A stretch of DNA of 64,000 bases from Neospora caninum Liverpool. Its lineage: Eukaryota > Apicomplexa > Conoidasida > Eucoccidiorida > Sarcocystidae. The stretch lies in contig NC_018398.1 of the NCBI RefSeq assembly GCF_000208865.1, positions 620,001 to 684,000 on the forward strand, given 5' to 3'. The position numbers and the translations under genes are program-made. Each line of letters opens with the position of its first letter. Position 1 is the first letter of the stretch. This document shows positions 48,423 through 59,800 of this stretch, one piece after another. The notes under the pieces were generated by a model. The model saw only the letters and a list, made by a program, of their open reading frames with translations. It was not told the origin of the DNA and did no database searches.

Positions 48423-51400
48423 ATGGTGAGGGAGGCCTTGCCTGCGTGCCCCGCCCCCGGCGGGCCGGGATCCCTTCTGCTTCCCTCCGGAACTGTCGAG
48501 ACGCTCCTGCGGCGAACCTGTCTGGGCGGCGTCCGCGTGCCGTGTCCACTCTGCAGCAGTGTGGCCTGTAGCAGTTGCACGTGTTTCGCGCTGCCTCCGT
48601 CAGCCCCGTCGAGGGCGTCCGCCGCAGCCAAGCGGCCCAGCTGTGGCGGCGTCCACGCACCTGTGGAAGGCGCTCCCGTGTGGACGCGGTCTCGGGAACC
48701 TGCAGACGATTTCTTCCAAGTCGACGACCTGGTTTCCCTCCTGCATCGAAACGTCTCCTGGACCCGCGTGGCTGTACAGTTGCCGACGGAAATGCTCGGG
48801 GAGACTCCGTGGCTGTCCCGCCGCCTCCGGAACGCCTGCAAACGGAGCGCGCCCCAGGAACCGCTCAACCTCGCAAACCCCGCCGCTGGCGAGGGCGCCT
48901 CCGACCCCGAGACGGAGGAGTCTCTGGTCCCTCCAGGCGCTCTGGACGCTTCGGGCGCGTCCCCTGGAAAGAGCCCCGGACCGGCCGGGAGCGAGACGGA
49001 AGATCAACTCCGGAAGCGGATCAAGATGGGCACTCAGGCGGATGATGCCAAGCAAGGTGGAAAGGGAGACCAGACTGGAGAAGACCTCGCGCCTGGGAAA
49101 GGGAAACGCAGTGAATCCACCAGCGAGGGTGACGCCCAAGGCAGGTTCCCGGCAGGATGCACGCAGGCCGTGTGCGACAAGGGGACTCTAGAGGCAGCAC
49201 GGAGTGCGCCAGGGGCTCCGACGTTTTTTCTTCTCGGAGACACTGTCCACAGCAACTGTTGCGCCGATCAGATTGCCGCTGCCCATATTGAACCCCGTAA
49301 GTTCCCCGTCGTGAAAAAGCGTCGCGTGAGACGCGGCGCTCGCAGGGAATGCGAGAACACCTTCACTTGACAGTTTCACGGGCACAGCCAGCCGTCTCGT
49401 TTCCACGGCAGTGAGTTTCTGGAGATCTAGTCCTACATGTGTTTGAGTGTTCATACACACAGGTGGTGAGTTCTTTCGTGGCTGCGGTGTGGTGGTCCTC
49501 ACTCCTTACGGGTAGAGCCACGCTCAGTGCACCCTTACGACGACGGAAATAACGCGATACACGTGGGTAGTTTTAGAACGCGACACACACATTCTCGTGT
49601 GCAACGATGTCCATATATATATACATATATATATACATAAGCGTGCGCGAGTTGCTCCGACCTGTCGAGCTGCGTGCATGCGCGGTTTTTTGCACCCTGC
49701 CCGCGTTGGAGTCACTGTTTCCACTCGCGATATCTGCCTGCGTTTGCGGTCCCCGTTCCCCCGGGCGGACAGCCATCGTGTCGACTTCCGCACGGACTGA
49801 CCCTTGAACAGGCGAGTCGCCGCGACCGATTTTCTTCTCTTCTGGCCGAAACTGTGTGTGTGTGTGTGTGCTTCTCCACGTGTGTGTGTGGATTCTCTTC
49901 CCGCGGATTCTCTCTCTCTTTCTGCTCTGCCTCCGGGCCTCTCGACTCCCGCGTCCGCTGCGAGATCCGTCTTGTGCTGGCTTCTGCAGACGCCCTCGTC
50001 CACTACGGCTACGCGTGTCTGAGTTGGCCAGTGACGGGGCCGCCGTGCCCAGTCCTGTATCGTTACACGTCGCTCCCGCTGAACGTGTCGCACTTTTCCT
50101 GCTCTCTGTGCCGACACCTGAAAGTCTTCCGCGAGCAACGGCTCGCGGCGTACCGGCAGCAACTCGCTACCCTCGGGAGAGCCGCGTCGCCGCAGTCGCG
50201 GTCTGCCGGGGGCGCAGACGCGAGTCCGTCGCGCGGATCTGGGCGCGCGCCGCTCGCGTCTGTGCCGCCTCTGTCGGTGTCCTCTGCGGTTCTCGGCGAC
50301 GGGCTGTCTCTCTCTGCGGCTCTCCAGTCGTGCATGTCGTTGCGCGGCCGGATTCCTCAGGTGCCGCTGTCGACCTTTCGGCCAGTCTCGACGCTTCCCG
50401 GGGCGTTCTGTCAGGCGTACGCCTGTCCCCTGATCCTCGTCTACGACGTCCGGTACCACTACGCGTTGCCTTGCATTCTCCAGCACATCGCCTCGCTCTT
50501 CCTCGCGCCCTCGCCGCCGTCCTCGGTCTCCACGACCCCGCCCCTGTCCTCGCCGGCCTCGGCGACGCCGCCGCTGCATGCACTTCGAGATCCCTCCCGC
50601 TTCGCCGGAGAGTTCTCGGAAAGCGGCGCGTACTCGTCGGGGACCTCGTCGCCCAGCGTCGACGCCGGCTACACGGACGACGACAACTCGCTCCAGGCAG
50701 CTGCGGATGCCCTCGCGGCGGCTGAGCGCCAGGACGCCTCCGACGCGAGAGTCGAGCGAGGCCGGAGGGAGGAGACGCCGCCACGCACCACGGAGCAGTT
50801 CCCTGTGGACGCGTTCCTGCGGCTCGGCGAAGGCGGCGGGTCGCGGATGGCCGTCGTGGGGAACGCGATGCCTGCGGGCGCCGTGCGAGAGGCGTCACCG
50901 CTGCGAGACGGGGACTGGAGACACTGCTCGCCGTCGCCTTCCGCCGCCTCATGCGCCAGAATGATGGGCTCCGGCGCGTCCGACTGGCAGCTGACCAGTC
51001 TCTGCGTGGCCCTCGCCCCTAGCGCTTGCCTGCCGTCGAAGGACTATGACGTGGGCGCCCTCGAGCCCTGTGTCCTGCCTGGATCCGCGCTCGGGGAGGA
51101 GACTGAGGCGCCGAGGAAGGCGCAGCGGGTCGCGGCGGAGGACGAAGAGCGCGAGTTGGACCCCCCGGAGCTCCAGAGGAGACAGTTTTCGTCGCTAGTC
51201 ATCTCGTTCGGTTCTGCGCAGCCTTCGGCGAAGAGCCAGGGCGACGTCGCGAGTCCCGCGGGCGCAGAATCTGCGGGCTCTACGGCTGCGTCTGCCGCTC
51301 CGCCCACCTGGTTTTTCTCGCTGCCGTTCTCCTGGACTCCGAGACTCGTGTTTCTCGGGCCCCAGCTCCATCCCGTCCAGCGGCTGGTTCAACAACAGGC

Positions 51401-53165
51401 CAGCGGAAAGGGCAAAGGAGGAATCTCGGTCCGGGCTGCCGGAGCGAGTCTGCGGATTTCACTGAGCGCGTACACGGCAGTCGCCGGACGCTTTGTGTTC
51501 CAAGTGCTGTATCGCTCCTTCGACCGCACGATAGGCCTTGCGCCTGTGCTGCCGCTGTCGGCGTCGTTGCGCGGCGTCCCGTGTCTGAAGAGCCCCAGTC
51601 GGGCGCGCGACGGTCCCGAGTTCGTCCCCATCGAGGAGGCCCTCGGAGCCTGCGGGTGGGGCGACGGGGTGGCGCGCGAGCGCGGAGACATCTGTCTCCT
51701 CTACGTCGGGCCCACAGTGGAGACTTCGCCCACGGACGAGCAGTCTGCGCAGGCGGCAGGTTCCGCGCGGTTCACGTATGAGTCGGCGGCGCATCCTTCG
51801 GTGTATTCATACGCGACGGCGTTTGGGAGCTCCGCGGCGGAGGGTCCAGGAAAGAGTGGCGGAGCGGCCGACGTCGGCACCGGCACGGGCAGAGCCTTCG
51901 AAGGGAACGAGACGCTGGCGGGCTGGCAGGCGTACAGGGAGATGCGTGGAAAGCTCGCACCGCCTCCTCTTCTCCACCGTCTTCTCCTCAGGTACGGCGG
52001 CGTCGACCGGCTGCAGCTCCTCAGCTACGACCCAACCTTCTTCACGGGAACCCCGAACCAGGAGCACCTCGTGAAGCAGTTCCAGAGACTCCAAGTCTTT
52101 GATCAGCAGCGGGACGAAGAAGATGCAGAGCTGTTTCTTTCTCCGGACACCACTGCCGACGAGGCAGAGGACTTGCCTGAGGAAGGCTCGCGGCGTCGGC
52201 CGATGTCGAGCGTGCATATAAGCGAGAGGAGACCGGGCGGCCATTCGCTCGCATCGCGGCAAGAGGAGGAGTTGACGGCGCTCGACGGCGTCGGCGAAGA
52301 TGAGAAAGAGTACTTCCGGTCGTCACTGTGCATCCTCGACGAATCAGACAGAGCCGCGTCGGCTCTGCAGAAACAGTACAGCCGCGTGAGCTCCTTGGCT
52401 GAGACAACAAACTGCACGGCTCTCCTGCTTCTCGGGCCCCAGGTGTATGGCCAGCCGGGCGTCTTGGACTATGTTCAGCGGCAACTGCAGAAACGGGAGG
52501 GCGAAGCTCGACACGTGGTGCGCATCGCCATGGGCGAAGTGACGCCAGCGAAGCTCTTGAATTTCGAAGAAGTCGACTCGGCGTGTCTCTTTGGATGCCC
52601 AGAGCTGTGTCTTCGGTTGCAGCAGGAGCAGAAGGCCCGCGGGTTGCCGCAGCTCCTCGTGCTCCCCGTCGATGCCTTGGCGGCGACGGACGGGGCCTTT
52701 TCCTGGTCGCCGGCCCGCCAGCCGATCGAGGCCGACGAACTGAGTCAGCAGATCGCTCTTCATCTGGGCTGTGCGCCGGCGGAGATCGAGGCGCGTGTCC
52801 GCGAATCTTCCGGCGAGAAGCGAGAAGAAAGCGAGACGGCGGTGGCGGGTCGAGACCCACAGGCAGAAGGCGCGGGAAATCAGCCCGAGAAGGACGGCGT
52901 CTCGAAGGAGAAGTCCAGCAGTTGGGACCTGGCGCTTCGGGGAGGCTCCGACGTACTCCAGTGCGTTTTGGGGCAAGACGTCCTCGCGAAGGCCGCCGAC
53001 AGACACTTCAAAGGGGTGAGCTTCGGCGAGGAGGGAACAAGCGAACCAGGAAAGCACTTGCCGCCTGCGCACGAGATTCTCCAAGGCCTCTCGGGTGTTG
53101 CTAGTGAGTACGAGAAGGAGCGGCCGGTCTCCCGCCCGGACGGCGAGAAGTCCGGCAGGGAGTAA
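48423..53165 (+). CDS. DPH2: Diphthamide biosynthesis protein 2 (DPH2), expanded, about 1,349 aa
   Basis: With DPH1 it forms the iron-sulfur enzyme that adds the 3-amino-3-carboxypropyl group to a histidine of eEF2, the first diphthamide step, in the cytosol. Two exons: 48423-49296 and 49990-53165, joined in phase 1. Family blocks: FFLLGDTVHSNCCADQIAA (ends near 287), HYGYACLS (from 296), and late GEVTPAKLLNFEEVD followed by FGCPEL. The last block is DPH2-type (cf. GKLNPAKLANF) rather than DPH1-type. Three cluster-type cysteines are kept: C279/C280, C301 and C1161. Length is two to three times the usual 490-530 aa because of long Ser/Pro/Ala/acidic inserts around 350-600 and 820-1000. The GTG at 48261 is in frame but the ATG at 48423 (GCCATGG) is preferred. 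The intron holds a TA array near 49613. Confidence 0.92.
49613..49640. repeat. TATATACA microsatellite in DPH2 intron
   Basis: A short TA-rich run within the intron 49297-49989. Confidence 0.8.
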
Positions 53166-56100
53166 AGGGAAGAGTGCGAAAGGAAAAGTGGGTTTTTGAG
53201 AAAGAGACTGAGGCGGTCGACACTGTTTTCCGTAAGCAACCGGAGGCGCGCAACGCTCGTCGCGGTCACGGGCCGACCGCACGTCAGAGCCGGGAGTTCA
53301 GGAGAGAGTTGAAGAGAAGAAAGAACGCGACACAATAAAGGAAAACAGAGACCAGGAGCCGAGCGAGTGCTGTTTTATTTCCGAGAGAATTTCGACTGGC
53401 AGCGTGACTCCTCTCTGTGGCACCAGGTGTTTTGTGCCCTAAAGGCCCCAAAGAGGAAGAAAGAGCGACGAAGCCGGCCAAAAGAGGCTTGTAGGAAAAC
53501 TTCATGCTTAACGCTGTGAGGAAAGCTTCGTATACCTAAGGCTCAATTCCGTGGTGAGATTAGGAACGGACGGAGGGCTCCTTCGTGTCTCTATCTGCTT
53601 TGCGCTGAGGAGCGCTCCTGTCAGTCTGCCACGTTCAACATGGGCCTTGAGTAAGACGTCACTCGTGTGACCAGAAGAACTGAGGGGAATAACCGCGCGT
53701 TCCTTTGTCGAGAGCGACGTCGGACGGAGACTCAAGCGTGCCGTAAAGGAAGAAATGCATGCAGGACAAAGAGTGGAGCTCTCGTGTTTATGTTTGAGAG
53801 AGTGAGAAAAAACAGGGGTGTTCAAGAATTTAAGCGTGGTACGCCTGGACGCAGTCTGTGGCGCTCCCCATGTTGCGGTAGTACCAGGCTGCGGCTGGGA
53901 CAGGTACCTGTTTTCAGGAACGGTTCGGATAACCTTTCGGGCCTTCGCGCTCATTTTCATAAAAAGCTCTGAGTGGACCAATGTTAGCGCGCTGAGAGTT
54001 AGCCTTGGTTTTGCGTTCCGGGCTGTTTGCGTAGGAGCAGTCCAAACAACGAACAGCAAGTGGCAAGTCTGAAACGTGACGTAGCGTAGATGGCGGGCGG
54101 AACATCAATGTACGAAGAAAAGTGTGGAGGAATTCCGCGTGTTGCCGCCGTTCGCAGGTGCGCAACATCTGCGGGGTGTTTCTCTCCGTACTGGCGGCTC
54201 CACATATCCGCTCAAGCGGTAATGCCTTTCCGTTGATCTGCGTAAAAGTGGCGAAGCCGTGTTGCAGGCTGATGTTAGCTGTCGTTTACAGCCCTAGCGC
54301 CGTACATGTGAAATCCGGACAATGTCCAGTACACTATACCATATGCCGATTACGTAACTGCGTGTCTGATGAAGTTTCAGTGGGCAGGGTGACCCCAGCG
54401 CTACGTTGTGAGCGCCGATCACGCAGGCAAACAGAAAAGACGTAAAGACAAACACGAAAGAGGAACAACAGGAAAACGAGAACAGCATAAAAGCTAAGAA
54501 TATCGGAGGATCCCAATCTATCTTTGTGTCTTGTTGAAGGCAATATGGCGGTCGAAAAACATCCTGCCTACGTTTAATCGGGAGTAAAACATGGACCCAC
54601 AGCACTTTACCACTGTCTCGCTTCCACTTCACCTCTAGACTAGGTTCGCGCCTGGTGTCTGTGGATAGGTACAGCTGCCGTTCTAGTGCCAAGCTCAGAA
54701 GCTGAAGAATATGTCCGACGAAAGACCTTTTCATGGCCTCTAGCACTTCGGTGTGAGAGCATTTATGCGAGTTTAGGATGGCACAGGGTTCATGAAGGCA
54801 GTGCAACCAGTCACAACTCATCCGCGGTGCTGTATTTAGTCTTTGGGCTATTCAGGACGAAGTATATGTAGACAGGTGGCGACACAGAAGAATGAAGTAG
54901 ACAGGAGGGAATGAGAGGTGCAATAGTGCAACTCGGGCAAACGCTCGTTTGGTTCCCCGACGGTTGTGCCGCCGGCTGGCAATCATGCGCCAATGAAATG
55001 TTGGCAAATGCTCTCGTCTTGCGGTGGACGTGGACTGAGGGGGAAAAGGATGGTTAAAACAGCGGGGTTGGGAACGAACATGTGCACGGTGTATTGTCAT
55101 GGAGTCTGACTAAACTAACAAGTGTTTTCTACTGTGAAACGATGGTAAAGTTTTGTTAATCTAACCTCGGAGAGGTTTTACGTGGCAAGCGGAGAAGAAA
55201 GTACGAGTGGTGATTTTTTGCCTTTGCAGAAGGACTGCAGGCTTCACCGGTGATTGTCCCGGCCAATCACTTTCCAGCCGGTTTCCGTGTATGCTCAAAT
55301 CATTCACAGAGGCAAATTGACATTGAATTCTTGTACGAATCTGTTGGGGGGAAAGAACTGCATTTTCCTTGCAAGACAGTTCATCAAAACGTTCCCGACT
55401 TCCGGGATGGACGGTAAACACCGGCAATTAACCGATGGTGTTTGACTGGCTCTGCCGTGCGATGTTTCTGAACCGCAGTCATAAACGTCCCGGTAGACCA
55501 GGTCAGAACACGAGGAAATGAACGGAGTGGAGAATGAACAAAGATTCTCTGATACAGGCCGATGAACGCCTTGACTGAGGCTTCTTCGATACGCCATGCA
55601 ACACGGGTTTAGGGACTTCAAGACACACAGCTCTCTCCCTTGCCTGTACTTTGTTCGAAGTAGCGAGTAAACAGGTCCAGTCACAACGGCTCAGGCATTC
55701 CTTTTCGACTCGAATCGTTTGTTTACACTTTTAAAGCGTAATTGTCGGTATAACGCGCAAGATGCATGGTCAAACTTCTCATTCTGAATACGACGGAAGT
55801 CCCTTCTGTGTGCATACACGCAGTATGTGACCCACAGCGGAAGTCACAATTGTTCGAGGTTAAAGATGGACGTAAAGACACAGGGCAGAAGCCGGAATTT
55901 TAAGGGTGAAGAGCAAATCGATGAAAAAGAGATGACAAGGCCATAGCCAGAGAGGCCACTAGCCCCATGTGGGGCCCTCAAACGAGTGTTTATAACGCAT
56001 ACTCGCTTCAAGAGCTGCTGCTTGCTAGCAAGGCGAAATGGCAAGGAAAAAGACACGTACCGAGTCAGTTTCTGAACGAAAGCGTCCCCTGGTTAGCTAA

Positions 56101-56831
56101 AAAAATCGCAAGCGCTCAGCACCGTGTTAAGCACACCGGCTGTCAGACAAAAATCATACAAGGGCTCATATGCATCCACGTCCACCAAGGCTGCAGCACT
56201 GTGCGTGTAGACAAAAAGGAGCTTAACAGTGTGTCGCACATTCCTTACTGAGGGATACCAGTTTGTTCGGATTCACGGAAGCTGGGCATTCTCTTCAAAT
56301 ATCCGTGTACCTGGTGTCTAGCAATATTCACCACCAACCACACAAGAAAGTAAACAGGCAGTCTGCCCTTGTATATTGTGGGGTCCTACCGCTTTTAGCT
56401 CAGAACTGCCTTTCATTTTACGCTGGAGGATTGCTCGTCTTCACGGTGTAGCCTCCGCAGCCTCCTTCCTTCACAAGTACCGGTTTGGTGTGCAGAAAGC
56501 GTTACAGCTAAACCGATCCACGTCGGAGTATACGTTTCTGCGTTCGTTCTTTCCCGTGGTACAGTTGTCTAGTCCAGAAAGGTTCACATCTGTGTTTCTT
56601 TTTGCGTGTCCTGCGGACCTCAACCACGGTCCGGTCTAAAAGCAGCTTCTCGGCAATCCAGATACATATTGTACCGACAGTGTTCGACGCTCCAAAGCGA
56701 CGGTCCGCAACCGCGTGGGTGTTGAGGCGTTTCGGCCCATCCGTCATGGTACTCCCCTTTCCTTCGCTTTCTTGATTTTGTCTACCATGACGCGACACAA
56801 GGAGAGGCTCTGTTTCGTCTCCCTCTGAACC
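53166..56831. other. Long gene-free spacer between DPH2 and the WD40 gene
   Basis: About 3.7 kb with only short ORFs. Base composition is closer to even than the GC-rich coding DNA on each side, with few of the GA or TA repeats seen elsewhere. It must hold the DPH2 3' UTR and the promoter and 5' UTR of the WD40 gene. I recognise no tRNA, rRNA or conserved peptide. A non-coding transcript cannot be excluded. Confidence 0.5.
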
Positions 56832-59800
56832 ATGGCTCAGCCAGGACCGTCAGTGCCTTTGTCAAAAGACGGCCCGGCTCTGTCGCGTTCCTCTTCCTCG
56901 TCTTCACTTTGGAGCGTCGGGAAAGGAGGAAACCGAGGAGAAACGCGATCTAAACCTGTGAACGGGAAGGCGTCGCACAAGCAAAACCGGGCCCCTCGTC
57001 ACAAAGGCAGATTCGCAAACTCAGAAGCCCTCGTCGGCCGTGCCTGGGAAGCACTGGTGAACACTTTCGCCGGGTGCCATTATATTCTGAGACAAAATGA
57101 ACATGGATTGCATCCGCTTTTCCCTCCTATTTCGACGTCACCCCCCATGAAGAGGACCGGGGCGTCAGGAGGGAGAGGGTCGCTTCTCATAAGCCAGCCT
57201 TTTCAGTCAAACGCGTTAACCTACCAACATGCACTTGGCCTCCCAGCCTGTGACGATCCGCTCAGATGCTTAACCGGAGGTCAGGAGAATTCTCGTGAAA
57301 ACGACCCAGGACGACGCTCCACGAAAAATCCAGTCGCCAGAGAACGCGTTTCCGACGCGTTCTCTGGCGGCCGATCTGCTGGTCCCGCAGCCCTGGTCGA
57401 CGCATTCCCCAACAGCCTCGGGAATGGCCACGGGGGCAAGAGGGACGGGACCTCCTCAGCGACTGAGAGCGAAAACTACGTGCAGACGCCGAGACAGCTG
57501 CTGCGAAAGCGCAGCACACGCCGAGGTGTACTATCGGAAGCAGAGATGTTGGATAGGCTAACGAACCAGAAAATAGCGGAGATCCAATACGAATTCGCCG
57601 CCCGAAATGGAGAAGTGGATGTGGTCGAGTTCATTCATATTCTCGGGCGTCAGCTCCGAGATGCCGAAGAAACAGAAGTAGACTGTGTAGCTGGAGCGCC
57701 CAGAAACAAGAACACTCTTGAGGGGGTCTCCTCTTTGTCCTGTCTTCCTGGGCCAGCACAGATTTTGCTCGGTGGAGGATCAGTGGCTGCTGGAGGGATG
57801 GTCTCCGCGTCGTGCACGGAAGCTCTTGGAAGCGAAGGTGGAGACTGCGACACCGCTTCCGGCTTCTACGCAAAGGGGCTCTCAGCACGTAGTAGACGCC
57901 TGTCAGTAACCCGAGCAAAAGACGAGCGTGCGGAGGGTTTATCCCTTTTTGGAGATTCAGACCTGGATCTGGATGCCGAGGGCGGTCGGATTCGGGGCCG
58001 AGGCAGCATCTCTCATGACACGATTCAGAGAGAGCTGGAGGAAGCAGGACGACTCATGGAACTGTTTGACCTTATTGACGTAGACGATACTCAGAAAGTT
58101 TCCTGGGAAGCGTTCACAACCTTCGTTGTGGATCGAGGTCGTAATGGAGATGCGCTGAAACGTCTACATATGCAGCGATTGGAGAAGGCGGACTTCCACG
58201 ATACCCGTGTCCACGTGTGCGCCATCGAGCGCCTCACCACTGCATACGATCCCAGTATAGGGCTCGATGTGGTTTTCTACTACGAGGAAGGTTCCAAAAC
58301 CGTTGAACTCGTGGACCCTCTCCTCAAACCTATCCAAAATCAGCCGCCCCTGCAGCGCACATTCAACATCACCGCCGTGGCCTACTGCCCTCTTGTCCAT
58401 CATCTCGTCGTCGCTGCTGCGGATTTGTCTCTGACTTTCTATGACTTGAAGGGAACTCTTGTGTGTCAGGATTCGAACGACTTCCGCATTCCTTCGCCGA
58501 GCACCCAGGCGCGTGGTCCTCGTTCAGGTAGTCCGAGCGCTTCAGCCAGCAGGGGTAACGCTACGGACAGCCCCGGGGCACAGTCCTCGCCTTTCTGGCG
58601 CGTCACTCGAACGTTCAAAACCCGCACCTCCCAGATTGTTCTGTTTCCTTCCTCTTCTCGACCCTGGATCTTTTCTGCAGACCACGAGGGCTCCATCTAT
58701 GCTTGGGACCTAGAAAAAATATGCGGGGGGTCTCTGGGAGCTTCCACTTCCTCACGCGTGGCTCTTTCTGCCGATCCTCTGGCAGACACCGGAGGCGAAA
58801 ACCCTCAAAGTCGGGTTGTGTCTGAAGCCCGTGCCATCGACTTGGCGACGCTGGTCCCGCCCTCAAAGTCCGACGGCATTCGGCCTCTGTATCTACGTCG
58901 CCTAGCAAGCAGCAGTAGCCCCGGCGTCCTGTCTTGGACCCGCGTCGGAGCGCCCTCCAGTGGAGGGATAAGTCCCTACACTGACAGCGCGCGCGGCAGG
59001 TCAGACCACGCGTCGGGACGGAGCAGCTACAGGGCGCTTTCTTCTGGGGGAAACTTTGGTTGGGTCAGAGGTATCAAAAGTGGGGATTGCGTCCCAGGCA
59101 CGCCTGGGGCGGCTCGTAGCCAAAGTCCGGCCTCCTTGCAGCCGCGGTCGGGGAGGCGCAGCGCGTCAACGCAGTTGGAGAGGAACCGAGGAGCGTCGCT
59201 GGTCAGAGAAATCTCGGCGTCAGACGGGGTTTCTCTCTTTGATTCCTTCGCCAATGAGTCGAGGCCTTCGATCGCCCTTGGCAGTCGCCACCAACGCAAG
59301 GCGAGTCGAGAACGGGCGAACTCGCTCGCTGCGAACGGCGAAGCGGGAGGCCCATCAGACAGCAGACCTCGAAGTCCTCAAGAGGCCTTTTCACAATCTC
59401 GGCCGCCTTCAGAGGCTTCTGAAAGTGACCGCAGCGGAGTTTTGGTTTCTCAAAGTTCGGCCGGCTCCCCGCATTGCCAGCCACTCTGTTCCGACGACCG
59501 AACAGCCCAAAGGGGGTCGAATCTCTCCAGTTTATGTGCGACAAACCGGAGTCGGAAAGAGGGTGTCTTTGCGTCCACGAGCGGCTGCAGACGTCGAGTT
59601 CGCCAGTCGCCGGGTTATGTGTGTAGCACCAATAGCGGGGGTCAGTTTGGACCTTCGGGGGGGGCACGTTGTCAGACTGGAGAAACCTCTCCGAGCACAA
59701 AAGCACAATCCTCCTCGCCTCGCGGGGCTCTCCGTCTCCTCTACCACCAGTCCCGAGCTACAGGGAGTTCAGGCTCGGCGTCAAGGTCGTCCTCTCAGGC

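Noticed and set aside
47393..48868. 491-codon minus-strand ORF overlapping the DPH2 start
   Set aside because: It runs antisense to DPH2 exon 1 and is Arg-rich with no domain. DPH2 on the plus strand has family motifs.
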